64,000 nucleotides of DNA from UBA1046 sp050945515 (GCA_050945515.1 JBMNTB010000007.1:21169-85168); one strand, 5' to 3'. Shown: positions 36,548 to 46,234, numbered from the stretch's first letter. Numbers and translations are program-made. The notes: generated by a model from the sequence alone, not told the origin.

Positions 36548-37753
36548 ATGAGAAAATTAATTACTACAGTATTGATTCTGGCTCTGATCAGCCTTGCCGC
36601 CTGCGCAAAAAAAACAAACCCACCGGACAATTTGCCATCTACTTCCGGCTCGGAAACATCCGATGTTGCAGGTAAAACACATCCTGATACTTCGCCATCT
36701 GCTTCCGACTCGGAAACACCGGACGTTGCGGCTACGACAGAACCACCGGAAAGTGAAAAAACGGCACCTCCGACTATGCCGGCAACAGAAATATTTGCTT
36801 ACGAAGCAAAGGAAATGCGCTTGAAGTTTGAATTTCCGCTCACCTGGAAAGACAAAATGCAAGTTCAAGAGAATTCCGGTCTTTTCCGGGTTAATTTGCC
36901 CGGTCAGGACTATAGCGTACCGGAAAAGGAGATCCATCTGGTAGTAAAATACATCGATGATCCTTGGTATTTTGGAGATACTTTCGAGAAGACGACGAGC
37001 GAAGAAAGCATTAAAGCAATCTTAAATTTTAGTTATCCAGAAGATAAAATCGTCGATAAAAGTCCTGTAAAAATAATGGACAGAGATGCTTTGCTGGTCA
37101 CCTATTCTAAAGTCGTCTCAGAAGGGAAAGTAGCAACCAAGCGCTGCTATCTGATTGATGATGATAAAGGGCGCTGTTACGCGGCATTATTCCCTATCGA
37201 ATTGGAAGGAAGTAAAGGAATCGATACTTTTGCCGGTGAAGCACAGCAGGTCGTTGAATCCATGATTTCTTCTGTTCTTACGGATTCAACCCCCATCACC
37301 TATGAAGACAAAGAATCGGGCTTTACTTTTGAGTATCCGGGTAATTGGCATGCCTACAAAAATGACATGCTCTGGAAAATTACACCCTCTGTACACACTT
37401 ATGACTTCCCGTTCATATATGCAGGCATCTCTCTCTCCTATACACCTCCCGGTGTGTACGGAAACAGCCTTGAGGAAATCAATTGGACACCGATTTTAGA
37501 GACTATCGTGGAGGCATCGAAACCTCAGGTTGAGCCGGCAAAGATCGGAGACGCCCAGGCACTGATTTTACGCACAGAGCAGAAAATACCGCGGAATGCT
37601 CTTACTCTCGTAAGCACGAAGGTCCTGATCGACGCCGGGAAAGGAAGTTTCTACCTCTTTGGATATGAATACGCAAAGGATAATCCGGCGTATGAACCGT
37701 TCCGTGCTGAGGCAGAGAAAATGATTCAGACCTTCCGGATTACAAATCCTTGA
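36548..37753 (+). CDS. lipoprotein of unknown function, duplicated domain (1)
   Basis: A 401-aa predicted lipoprotein: signal peptide with lipobox LISLAAC, a Ser/Thr/Pro linker holding two copies of a unit like SASDSETPDVA, then two similar domains (about residues 85-235 and 240-401). Each begins with an E-x-K-E/F-x-F-P-x-x-W pattern (MRLKFEFPLTWKDKM; SGFTFEYPGNWHAYK), as in PsbP-like or DUF1795-type folds. The ATG at 36548 has GAGGAAAATATA upstream; the frame opens at 36524 without a ribosome site. The next gene is a paralogue. It is secreted and membrane-anchored; the ligand is unknown. Confidence 0.75.
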   Translation: MRKLITTVLILALISLAACAKKTNPPDNLPSTSGSETSDVAGKTHPDTSPSASDSETPDVAATTEPPESEKTAPPTMPATEIFAYEAKEMRLKFEFPLTWKDKMQVQENSGLFRVNLPGQDYSVPEKEIHLVVKYIDDPWYFGDTFEKTTSEESIKAILNFSYPEDKIVDKSPVKIMDRDALLVTYSKVVSEGKVATKRCYLIDDDKGRCYAALFPIELEGSKGIDTFAGEAQQVVESMISSVLTDSTPITYEDKESGFTFEYPGNWHAYKNDMLWKITPSVHTYDFPFIYAGISLSYTPPGVYGNSLEEINWTPILETIVEASKPQVEPAKIGDAQALILRTEQKIPRNALTLVSTKVLIDAGKGSFYLFGYEYAKDNPAYEPFRAEAEKMIQTFRITNP

Positions 37754-37804
37754 TCGCTGTAAACGGAAATCCAATTAAGATAGCAGTATTCATGAGGAGG
37801 AAAA

Positions 37805-38998
37805 ATGAAAATAACAACCAAATTGTTCGCTATGCTTCTGGCTTTAGTAATGATGGTGGGTCTCTTGGCCGCTTGCGGAGCCAAGGAAACCAAAACAACA
37901 AAAGCTCAGGCTGAGGGAACCGATACACCACCGGCTGGCAAGTCTAAAGATGGAGCGGAGGTAGAAAAAACAGGTGCTCCGGAAGAGACGGAGGCACCGA
38001 CAGAGACTGAAGAGCCGGTAGCTGCCGATAAGTTCTTGTTGGAGCTCAAAGAACTGAGCATGAAAATCGAACTGCCGATCTCTTGGCAGGATCGCATGAC
38101 GGTCTTTAGGGACAGTACGAGGGTTGCTCTGCTGCCTCCGCCGGAGGAATACGATTTGCCGGAAAATAAAGCCGGTATCCTGATAGAGTACGTGGATATC
38201 CCAAGATACTACGGTCATACCTTCGCAGAGGCGACAAGTGATGATTTGCTCTTGGAAGCGCGATCCCTTCCCTCGATGGATTATATCACGGAAAAGGTTG
38301 CGATGAAATTGATGGGCAGAGATGCGCTGAAGCTTACTTATTATCAGCTTACTTCGAAGAAGAAAAAGCTGGTCCAAACTGATTATCTGATCGACGATGA
38401 TAAAGGGCGCTTTTACCGTATTAACGTTCCTGTTGCAACGGAAGGATTGGAGGGACTGGCGACCTTTGTCGCTGATGCAGAGGAAGCAGTCGAGTCCATA
38501 ACACCATTTTTAGTCGACCCTGCCGTGATCACCTACGAAGAAAAAGAAGGCGGTTTCGCCCTAGATCTTCCCGGCAACTGGAACATCAACAAGAACGAAG
38601 ATGGAAACGCCTGGATGTTTCAACCGCCTGTACACACCTATGACTGTCCCCATAATGAGACAAAATTGAATATCATACACTATGCACAGGGCGAAAAGGG
38701 CAACTCTTTTGCCGAAGTGACTTCGCCCGAGGGCATCAAGCAATTCACCGATGGTGTGGTCGCTACGAGCGAACCCGGTAAAATCGGAGCGGCCGATGCG
38801 GTCTTTGTTCGCTGGGAACGGGAAGTAGGCCTACCGCCGGATTCGATGAAATATGAGTATTTAGTGACCCTGATCGATGACGGCAAGGGCGGATTCTATT
38901 ACTGTACATACAGTCACGAAGTAGGGAACGAAACATATCAAGCGTTTTTGGCAGCGGTTGAGCAGATCATGCAGACCTTCCGGCTGATAAAATCCTGA
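37805..38998 (+). CDS. lipoprotein of unknown function, duplicated domain (2)
   Basis: A 397-aa paralogue of the preceding protein with the same plan: signal peptide and lipobox GLLAACG, acidic Thr/Pro/Glu linker, then two repeats with LSMKIELPISWQDRM and GGFALDLPGNWNINK. Shared internal phrases such as YLIDDDKGRFY confirm the relationship. Its leader (residues about 1-50) is nearly identical in DNA to that of the binding protein at 39043, although the mature domains differ. GAGGAGG precedes the ATG. Confidence 0.75.
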   Translation: MKITTKLFAMLLALVMMVGLLAACGAKETKTTKAQAEGTDTPPAGKSKDGAEVEKTGAPEETEAPTETEEPVAADKFLLELKELSMKIELPISWQDRMTVFRDSTRVALLPPPEEYDLPENKAGILIEYVDIPRYYGHTFAEATSDDLLLEARSLPSMDYITEKVAMKLMGRDALKLTYYQLTSKKKKLVQTDYLIDDDKGRFYRINVPVATEGLEGLATFVADAEEAVESITPFLVDPAVITYEEKEGGFALDLPGNWNINKNEDGNAWMFQPPVHTYDCPHNETKLNIIHYAQGEKGNSFAEVTSPEGIKQFTDGVVATSEPGKIGAADAVFVRWEREVGLPPDSMKYEYLVTLIDDGKGGFYYCTYSHEVGNETYQAFLAAVEQIMQTFRLIKS

Positions 38999-39042
38999 TC
39001 CAGTGAACAGAAATCCACTTACGATAGCAGTAGGAGAAGAAA

Positions 39043-40878
39043 ATGAAAAAAACAACCAAATTGTTCGCTATACTTCTAGCTTTGGTAATGATGGTTGGTC
39101 TCTCGGCCGCTTGCGGAGCCAAGGAAACCAAAACAACGAAAGCTCCCGCTGAGCAAACCGATACACAGCCGGCTGATAAATTCAAAGACGGAGCCGAGGT
39201 AGCAAAGACAGACGCACCGGGAAAAACCGAAGTTGAAACAACAGAAATATCGGAAGAAACTAAGGCGCCGGAAAATACTACAGAGCCGGAAGTTGAAAAC
39301 AATGTTGCTGCCATCGATTGGACGCCATACGACCGGCTGATTGCCGACATTAATGCGGAAACCGATCCTGCCGTCCGCGAACAGCTCATGCACAAAGCTG
39401 AAGATATGCTGATGGATACAGGTGCGATCGCACCGCTCTATTACATCGACGAGTTTTATTACATGATGAAAAAGAACATAAAGGGGGTATACACAACGCC
39501 AATAAGTGAGGAGATATACTTTACGTTTGCGAGCAAAGGCGGATCTGACACACTGCGCATTCAACTCAGTAATGAACCATTATCTCTCGACCCGGCACTG
39601 ATCACGATTGTTCAAGACAGTAATATGGCGCTCCTGACTTTTGCCGGCCTATACACTAATGATAAAAAGGGTAAGCCGGTACCAGATCTGTCTGAAAGCG
39701 TTGAAATTTCGGAGGACGGCCTAACCTACACTTTCACCTTGAAACCTGATCTAAAATGGTCTGACGGCAGTGAGCTTACCGCCGCTGACTTCGCATGGTC
39801 ATGGAAACGCGCAGCAGTAATCGGAAATGCTCACAGCCTGAACATTATAGAAGGTTATCCGGACAAGCTGAATGTCACCGCGTCAAAAGACGGCCGCACC
39901 CTTACGGTTGTACTAAAGGCGCCGACTGTACACTTTTTGGAAATCGTTGCTCATACGGAATGCCTGCCGGTACATCAGGCGACCGTTGAAAGTGCTGCAG
40001 GCTATACAGATACTGACGGCAACATCCTCAACCCCGGTGCTTGGGCTCTGGAAGCAGGATTCGTCTCAAACGGTGCCTTCACGCTTAAAGAGTGGAAACA
40101 TAATGAAAGCATGAAGTATGTCAAAAACCCATACTACCATCGTGCTGATGAAGTGAAGCTTGAATCTATTGAATCTATCTTGAATTTTGACCACACTGCT
40201 CTCTGGACGGCGTATGAAGCCGGTGAACTCGATTTCATAAAAACATTGCCTTCTGATCTCGCGAGCCTGGCTGATCGTCCGGACTTTCACCGCGCTGACA
40301 AAGTGTCTATTTACTATATTGTATTTAATGTAAAATCAGATTTGTTTGCCAACAAGACCGAGCAGCAGGCAAAAGACATGAGACATGCCCTCTCGCTCTT
40401 GCTTGACCGTGAGCGCATCGCCAACGGATGGACCATCGCGACTTCCTTCATTCCGCCCGGCATGGCTGACGGACACGGTGGTATCTTCAAAAAGAATGAC
40501 AAGGATTATAAGTATCCGGTGAAAAACGGTTATTTCCCCAGCAGAGTGAACAAGACTAAAGCTATCGAACTTCTTGAAGGCGCGGGCTATGTCTTTGTGG
40601 ATGGCGTGCTCTCTCCAGACACGCCGCTTAGCTTTGAATATATAATCTCCGACACTGCTTGTAAAGCTGGAGTTGAAGCCCTGCAGCAAGACTTTGCTCA
40701 GTACGGTATCACGATGAATATTCGAGCCGTTGAAGGGGAAAAAATATCTTCTGAGATTAAGGCCGGAAACTTCGATGTTATCATTGAAGGGTGGGTTGCC
40801 GACTTTAACGATCCGATCAATATGCTTGACCTATGGACGACTGAAAGCAGCCGTAACTACGCACAGTTCGGCAGATGA
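39043..40878 (+). CDS. family-5 solute-binding lipoprotein with apparently permuted domain order
   Basis: A 611-aa relative of OppA/DppE peptide-binding proteins (SBP_bac_5). Signal peptide with lipobox LSAACG (Cys24), an acidic linker to about residue 90, then residues about 94-164 (TPYDRLIADINAETDPAVRE, IAPLYYIDEFYYM, KGVYTTPISEEIYF). These look like the normal C-terminal end of this family. From about 168 the usual N-terminal lobe begins (LRIQLSNEPLSLDPALITI, LTFAGLY, LKPDLKWSDGSELTAADF). The protein then runs to WVADFNDPINMLDLWTTESS and stops after NYAQFGR, where relatives continue into the segment found here at the N-terminus. No permease or ATPase genes adjoin. The leader matches the gene at 37805. 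Peptide binding is inferred from family. Confidence 0.85.
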   Translation: MKKTTKLFAILLALVMMVGLSAACGAKETKTTKAPAEQTDTQPADKFKDGAEVAKTDAPGKTEVETTEISEETKAPENTTEPEVENNVAAIDWTPYDRLIADINAETDPAVREQLMHKAEDMLMDTGAIAPLYYIDEFYYMMKKNIKGVYTTPISEEIYFTFASKGGSDTLRIQLSNEPLSLDPALITIVQDSNMALLTFAGLYTNDKKGKPVPDLSESVEISEDGLTYTFTLKPDLKWSDGSELTAADFAWSWKRAAVIGNAHSLNIIEGYPDKLNVTASKDGRTLTVVLKAPTVHFLEIVAHTECLPVHQATVESAAGYTDTDGNILNPGAWALEAGFVSNGAFTLKEWKHNESMKYVKNPYYHRADEVKLESIESILNFDHTALWTAYEAGELDFIKTLPSDLASLADRPDFHRADKVSIYYIVFNVKSDLFANKTEQQAKDMRHALSLLLDRERIANGWTIATSFIPPGMADGHGGIFKKNDKDYKYPVKNGYFPSRVNKTKAIELLEGAGYVFVDGVLSPDTPLSFEYIISDTACKAGVEALQQDFAQYGITMNIRAVEGEKISSEIKAGNFDVIIEGWVADFNDPINMLDLWTTESSRNYAQFGR

Positions 40879-40909
40879 ACTGCTTGAGAATACGGTAAGC
40901 CTGATCGAT

Positions 40910-40989
40910 GCCGTAGCGGTGGATTTTTTTGCTACGGCGGATTTAATTACTAAAGTTGTAGGGGCGGTCTCTGTCTGGCTATCCCCTAC
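40910..40989. terminator. two hairpins between convergent genes
   Basis: GCCGTAGC (40910-40917) pairs with GCTACGGC (40931-40938), a perfect 8-base stem with a T-rich 13-base loop. GTAGGGG (40958-40964) pairs with CCCCTAC (40983-40989). Neither is followed by a clean T run, so they may slow convergent polymerases rather than act as classic terminators. Confidence 0.35.
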
Positions 40990-41014
40990 AGCAAATATAA
41001 AGCAAAATAGATAT

Positions 41015-42478
41015 TCACACTTCGCGGTTCAGAACACGGTAAACCAGATCCATATCCAAACCGCTGCGAACAGCAGCAGCTAACAAATCATATTGGCGCT
41101 CTTTGTATTCTTCAATATCAAAAGTTCCCAAAGCGTTAAAGTCAAGTCCTTTTTGGACACAAAGGGCCTTTAGGACCGTGTCGCTGATACCGTAACCATC
41201 AAAAATACCGTGGATATAGCTTCCATAGACGTTACCGGCGCCAACCAGCGCAGGCCTTGTCTCCTCACTGCGGCCCATGTGGATCTCATAACCCTCATAG
41301 CTCTTTCCGTTCAAACCGGATAGCATGCCGCTGATACCATCAAACACACCCTTGGTTTGAGTCTGTACTTTTTCGCCCAGGAGAATTGTATCCATATCTA
41401 AAAGGCACATTCCGGTAATCTCTGTAATACCCGCAGCTTCTACCTGGTCGGGATCGGAAATTTTCCTGCCCAGCATTTGATATCCGCCGCAGACGCCAAA
41501 TACCAAAGTCCCGGCAGCTGCAGCCTTTTGAATCGCTGTTTCCAAGCCACACTGGCGCAGCCATTTTAAGTCGGAAATTGTATTTCCCGTACCCGGAAGG
41601 ATGATCATATCCGGCTGATACAGATCGCCAATATTATTTATATAGCGCAGAGAAACATTCCCATATCGTTCAAAAGGACTGAAGTCCGTAAAGTTGGATA
41701 TGCGCGGCAAACGGATAACCGCAATATCAATCAGCTTACGCTCGGTCGACTTATCGAACCGCTCCGTCAAGCTATCCTCATCATCAATATCCACACTGGT
41801 GTAGGGAATGACACCTGCTACCGGCACACCGCACAATTCTGCGAGTTCTTTAAGTCCCGGATCTAAAATGGCTCGATCGCCACGGAATTTGTTAACGACT
41901 ATTCCTTTGACTCGGTCACGTTCTTCCGGTTCCAGAAGTGCTACCGTACCGTAAAGCTGGGCAAAGATACCGCCACGGTCTATATCGCCTACCAATAGTA
42001 CCGGCGCATCCACCAGCTTGGCCAATCCCATATTTACGATGTCTTCCTGCTTTAGATTTATTTCGACAGGGCTGCCGGCGCCCTCAATCACGATAATGTC
42101 ATATTCAGAGGCCAAACTGTTGTAAGCTGTCAGTACAGCAGAAATATACTCGCGCTTCCTGCGATAATATTCCGTAGCTCTCATATTGCCCCGAACCTGC
42201 CCGTTTACAATGACTTGGCTACCCACATCCGTTGTAGGCTTTAACAGTACAGGGTTCATACGGGTGTCAGGTGCGATACCGGCTGCTTCTGCCTGCACTA
42301 CCTGCGCTCGTCCCATTTCTCCTCCGTCTTTGGTTATAAAGGAGTTTGACGCCATATTCTGACTCTTAAACGGAGCGACACGATAGCCGTCCTGCTTGAA
42401 AATACGGCAAAGTCCCGCCGCAAGCAAGCTTTTCCCTGCATTGGACATAGTTCCTTGAATCATGATATTTTTTGCCAC
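41015..42478 (-). CDS. cobQ: cobyric acid synthase
   Basis: Amidates four side chains of adenosylcobyrinic acid a,c-diamide using glutamine and ATP (also called CbiP). It is 487 aa: N-terminal dethiobiotin synthetase-like P-loop domain (IQGTMSNAGKSLLAAGLCRI) and a C-terminal class I glutaminase-like domain (LPGTGNTISDLKWL, FGVCGGYQMLG with the nucleophile Cys, YEGYEIHMGRSE). It starts with GTG at 42478, AGGAG 6 bases upstream. Last gene of the cobalamin operon. Confidence 0.95.
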   Translation of the reverse strand: MAKNIMIQGTMSNAGKSLLAAGLCRIFKQDGYRVAPFKSQNMASNSFITKDGGEMGRAQVVQAEAAGIAPDTRMNPVLLKPTTDVGSQVIVNGQVRGNMRATEYYRRKREYISAVLTAYNSLASEYDIIVIEGAGSPVEINLKQEDIVNMGLAKLVDAPVLLVGDIDRGGIFAQLYGTVALLEPEERDRVKGIVVNKFRGDRAILDPGLKELAELCGVPVAGVIPYTSVDIDDEDSLTERFDKSTERKLIDIAVIRLPRISNFTDFSPFERYGNVSLRYINNIGDLYQPDMIILPGTGNTISDLKWLRQCGLETAIQKAAAAGTLVFGVCGGYQMLGRKISDPDQVEAAGITEITGMCLLDMDTILLGEKVQTQTKGVFDGISGMLSGLNGKSYEGYEIHMGRSEETRPALVGAGNVYGSYIHGIFDGYGISDTVLKALCVQKGLDFNALGTFDIEEYKERQYDLLAAAVRSGLDMDLVYRVLNREV

Positions 42479-42512
42479 AGCAGCTCCTTTCCGCTCACCA
42501 CAGCGAAGATAA

Positions 42513-44498
42513 TCATTCTGTTCCCCTAGCTTGCATTGTAAAAATATAGATCGGATTCTGTCCGGTCATAAGATGATAAGGTCCGGCTTTTTTGCCACGT
42601 GCAACCTGCAGGCTAACAACCTCAGTTTCCTCAAAAGTGAACTCTTTTATGCATGCAGTCAATTCTGCAATGGATTCCAGAGCAATCGCTGTTGCGACGA
42701 TACGGATATGGGGGTTCTTCTCTAATAAAAGGGTCAATATCTCCCGGATTTTGCCGGAGCTGCCACCGATAAATGCATGGCTGGGAGCAGGCAGATCAAG
42801 ACAGATTTCCGGCGCACAGCCACTTATAATGGTCAGATTGTCAGCTGAAAACTTGTCCTTGTTCAGATTCAGCAGTTCTACTGCCGCACTCTTGTGCTCA
42901 ATGGCATAGACCTGTCCCTTTTTTGCCTGCAAGGCCATCTCGATTGCTACGGAACCCGTCCCGGCTCCAATATCCCAGCAGACAGCGTGTTCCGTCAATT
43001 GAAGTTTAGACAGACATACTGCACGGACTTCGCTCTTGGTCATGGGCACGATATTATCAGCTCCGGCGCTGCGCAGGAATACGCTGTCCGGCAGACCATG
43101 AGTGATAATAGCATCAGGGTGGCGATTCTCCAGCAAAGCAACACTCAATGAATCATAAATGCCATCGGCAAGCTCTACTGCAGTTCCGCTTGTAATCTTT
43201 TCATCCGGATAGCTCAAACGCTCGCCAATTCTCATTTGCACACTTCCCAGACCGGCACCAATTAAAGTGCGACACAGATCGTTCATTCCGTTTTCACTGC
43301 CAATCAATACAAAAACCCGTTTGTTGGCACGAATATCCGGGATGATATCATATTGCCTGCCATGCAGGCTGGCGACAAAAACATCTTCATAAGATGTCTG
43401 CAGCCGGGCACACAAATACACCAAGGAACTTAAGCCCGGCAAGACTTTTACTTCACATGCGTTCAGTAAAGGAAGCAGCTTTTTTGTACCGCTAAAAAAT
43501 CCGACATCACCTGACATAACAACTGCAAAGCGTCCGTATTCACGGTGGGACATAATAAAGTCTGCGATATCCGTAGGAGCAATGGCATCATATACGCATT
43601 GGCCGGGAGCGGCGACTGCTTCCAACATTCGCTTAGCCCCGATTAAGCAATCGGCTCGTACGATAGCTCTGTGTACTTCCTTTGTCATTGCCTCAAGACT
43701 TCCGGGACCGATGCCAAGAATATGGACATGAGGTTTGCAGTGGCAGCCAAAACGTGAACACAGCAGCTTTATTATCTTGGGAAAAGAGATACCTTCTCGC
43801 TGTAATGGGCAGCCGATGACTACCATACGAATCCCAGCCTGACGTGCAGCAGAAACCTTCGCTGCAAAGCCTCCCTCATCACCACTGTCTTTGGTAACAA
43901 GCCAGGAAGCAGATACAAAGCGAAGCATGGCCAGATTCATCTCTTCAGTAAAGGGTCCTTGCATAGCGATGATATTTGCTGCTTTCAGGCCTATGGCATG
44001 GCAAGCTTCCAAGGAAGAAGCCAGAGGCAAAATGCGGGCAGATACGCGTTCAGTAAAATTAGTGAGTTTTGCGAATTTACCAACTTCCTTGCTGCCAATA
44101 GTCAAAAGGATATTGCCTTCGGTACCATCGAGAAAGTCAACAGCCGCTTCAATGTCGGAAACGTACACAGCATCTGAAGATATCTCCGACGACTTGCGCA
44201 GAAGACGCAGATACTCTGTTTCGGTTGCAGCGCAAGCTCTGGAAATGCTTTCTGTTATCGAAGTCGCATAGGGATGGGTAGCATCAATAACTACATCAAA
44301 TGATGAGTCTGAAAACATCCGGGTAATCTCCGCTGTCGAAAGCCGTTGGGCCAAAATAGTCAGATTATCTGCGGCGGGTAGGAGTGTCTCACCATATTCA
44401 GTCGCAACGCAGGCGGTAACGGCCACAGGCTGCGAGCTTAGAAACTCTACCAGTTCCCGTCCCTCTGTCGTCCCGGCAAAAACACATATCTTATACAT
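42513..44498 (-). CDS. cbiJET: trifunctional CbiJ-CbiE-CbiT fusion
   Basis: A 661-aa fusion of three corrin-ring enzymes. Residues 1-250 are CbiJ/CobK, cobalt-precorrin-6A reductase (CVFAGTTEGRELVEFL, VVIDATHPYATSI, VTKDSGDEGG). Residues about 257-470 are the CbiE C5-methyltransferase (HVHILGIGPGSLEAMT, VVMSGDVGFFSGTKKLL, LPGLSSLVYL). Residues about 483-655 are CbiT, C15-methyltransferase/decarboxylase with the SAM loop DIGAGTGSVAIE (509-520). CbiE-CbiT fusion equals CobL; adding the reductase is less usual. The ATG overlaps the cbiH stop by 8 bases. Confidence 0.93.
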   Translation of the reverse strand: MYKICVFAGTTEGRELVEFLSSQPVAVTACVATEYGETLLPAADNLTILAQRLSTAEITRMFSDSSFDVVIDATHPYATSITESISRACAATETEYLRLLRKSSEISSDAVYVSDIEAAVDFLDGTEGNILLTIGSKEVGKFAKLTNFTERVSARILPLASSLEACHAIGLKAANIIAMQGPFTEEMNLAMLRFVSASWLVTKDSGDEGGFAAKVSAARQAGIRMVVIGCPLQREGISFPKIIKLLCSRFGCHCKPHVHILGIGPGSLEAMTKEVHRAIVRADCLIGAKRMLEAVAAPGQCVYDAIAPTDIADFIMSHREYGRFAVVMSGDVGFFSGTKKLLPLLNACEVKVLPGLSSLVYLCARLQTSYEDVFVASLHGRQYDIIPDIRANKRVFVLIGSENGMNDLCRTLIGAGLGSVQMRIGERLSYPDEKITSGTAVELADGIYDSLSVALLENRHPDAIITHGLPDSVFLRSAGADNIVPMTKSEVRAVCLSKLQLTEHAVCWDIGAGTGSVAIEMALQAKKGQVYAIEHKSAAVELLNLNKDKFSADNLTIISGCAPEICLDLPAPSHAFIGGSSGKIREILTLLLEKNPHIRIVATAIALESIAELTACIKEFTFEETEVVSLQVARGKKAGPYHLMTGQNPIYIFTMQARGTE

Positions 44499-45222
44499 CG
44501 CAATATCCTCTCGGTGTTACCATATTCCCGGCAATCATTTTCGTCATTTCATTGCCAATAAAAACGGTGCAAAACATATCCACCTCTGCCTCCTTAAGTT
44601 CCCCGAGGGACATCAGGCGTTGGTTCTCGCCATCTCTGCCAATATTGCGGGCTATACCGCAAAGGCGATCTGCCGGTAAATGGCGCAACAGAATTTCACA
44701 GGCCAGGCGCAGATGGTCCGGGCGGCTTTTGCTGGCGGGGTTATAAAGTATAATGGACAGATCAGCAATAGCAGCAGCTTCCAAACGCTTTTCAATCTTT
44801 TCCCAACTGGTAAGACGATCACTAAGGCTGATAACCGCAAAATCATGTGTAAGCGGTGCACCAAGGAGCGCCGCACCACTGCAGGCAGCTGTCAGCCCGG
44901 GAATGACTTCGACCTTCGGTTCGGTACAATCTCCTCTGAGCTCGTAAATCAGAGCTGCCATACCATAGATCCCGCTGTCGCCGGAGCAGATCATGGCAAC
45001 ATTTTTGCCCTGTTGCGCGATATCAATTGCCATCTGACAGCGTTTGGCTTCCTGTGTCATCGGCGTGGTCATAAACTCTTTGTCCGAATAGCGCTCCTTG
45101 ACCAGATTCACATAGACATGGTAGCCGATAATGACATCGCAGGCCTGCAATGCACGATCAGCTTTAACCGTCATATTTTCATAATCACCGGGACCAATGC
45201 CAACAACAAATAATTTAGTCAA
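44491..45222 (-). CDS. cbiH: cobalt-precorrin-3B C17-methyltransferase
   Basis: SAM-dependent ring-contraction methyltransferase of the anaerobic pathway (CobJ homologue). It is 243 aa starting with TTG at 45222, which overlaps the cbiG stop and has GGAGG 6 bases upstream; a longer frame to 45249 lies within cbiG. Tetrapyrrole methylase motifs: LFVVGIGPGDYENMT, MICSGDSGIYGMAALIYEL, EVIPGLTAACSGAALLGAPL. Confidence 0.93.
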   Translation of the reverse strand: MTKLFVVGIGPGDYENMTVKADRALQACDVIIGYHVYVNLVKERYSDKEFMTTPMTQEAKRCQMAIDIAQQGKNVAMICSGDSGIYGMAALIYELRGDCTEPKVEVIPGLTAACSGAALLGAPLTHDFAVISLSDRLTSWEKIEKRLEAAAIADLSIILYNPASKSRPDHLRLACEILLRHLPADRLCGIARNIGRDGENQRLMSLGELKEAEVDMFCTVFIGNEMTKMIAGNMVTPRGYCDV

Positions 45223-46234
45223 AGCGCACCTCCAAGCTTTCTGCAGCAACTGCGACTGTTACGCCATTTAAGGCAGTCTTTTTTACGACTAATGTCTCTG
45301 CGCCTATCAACGCGGCTCGCTCGCAAATATTATCTAAGCCGGTTATACCTTGCACAAATTCAGATGGAGTGAATTCTCCCTGTACTGCTTGGAGCTCCTT
45401 GGCGGAATAGAAAATAAGGGGCCAGCCATTATCTTGGCAAGATTTCAGGAGACCTGCTTCCTCTGCTTTCAAATCAATGGATGCCGCACATTTGATAGCC
45501 CGTATATCAATCCTATTCTGATCAAGAACCATTTTTAAGGCTTCATCGATCGCTGTGTCCGTTATTCCTTTGCGACAACCGATACCCAAATGAAGAATCT
45601 TTGGGATCAGTCTCAGGGTTTGCTCAAAAGGTGTCTTTTCCCGCCAGGAAATACAAATCCCCAGCTCTCCGCTCTCACCCGATACCACACCATTAGGATA
45701 GTCAGTCAGGATAGGAAAATCACAACAAAGCGGAATATTTCTCTCCAAAATAGCCGCTGACACCATTTTCGCGTGTTGGATATTATCAATCACAAAACCA
45801 TTTCCGGCTGCCCAAGTATCTGCTGAGAATCTTTTGTTAATATCGGTAGCGGTAGTGATCACCGGGGTAGCTTTTAGCTGATCCGCTATCTGCAATGCCA
45901 TTTCATTGGCACCGCCGATATGGCCTGAGAGCAGAGGAATTACAAAACTTCCTAATTCGTCAATGCAAATCACTGCCGGATCAGTCTGCTTATCCCGCAC
46001 ATGGGGTGCAATCTCCCGGACTGCAATTCCACAGGAGGCAATGAAGATCAATGCGTCCGCCCAGTTAAAAAGCTCTCCATAGAATGGCTTTGTGGGACGA
46101 CAAATCGGAGAAAAACCTTTCTCAATAAATCGCTCCATCGTATAGGCCTTTATTTCAGTCTCCGGGAAATATGGCATTATCTTACGGGCGGTACGGCATC
46201 CCCGGCGGCTGTAGGCAAATATAGCTATTTTCAT
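45215..46234 (-). CDS. cbiG: cobalt-precorrin-5A hydrolase
   Basis: Opens the delta-lactone of cobalt-precorrin-5A with loss of acetaldehyde. It is 339 aa: N-terminal domain (IAIFAYSRRGCRTARKIM), central domain (GHIGGANEMALQIAD) and C-terminal CbiG_C (LGIGCRKGITDTAIDEAL). Presence of CbiG indicates the oxygen-independent, early-cobalt-insertion pathway. It overlaps cbiF by 4 bases upstream and cbiH downstream. Confidence 0.94.
   Translation of the reverse strand: MKIAIFAYSRRGCRTARKIMPYFPETEIKAYTMERFIEKGFSPICRPTKPFYGELFNWADALIFIASCGIAVREIAPHVRDKQTDPAVICIDELGSFVIPLLSGHIGGANEMALQIADQLKATPVITTATDINKRFSADTWAAGNGFVIDNIQHAKMVSAAILERNIPLCCDFPILTDYPNGVVSGESGELGICISWREKTPFEQTLRLIPKILHLGIGCRKGITDTAIDEALKMVLDQNRIDIRAIKCAASIDLKAEEAGLLKSCQDNGWPLIFYSAKELQAVQGEFTPSEFVQGITGLDNICERAALIGAETLVVKKTALNGVTVAVAAESLEVRFD

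Noticed and set aside
40730..41083. Frame continuing past the binding-protein stop, considered as a frameshifted C-terminus
   Set aside because: The translated tail (ADELLENTVSLIDAVAVDFF) does not resemble the family-5 C-terminus, so a simple frameshift does not explain the truncated end.
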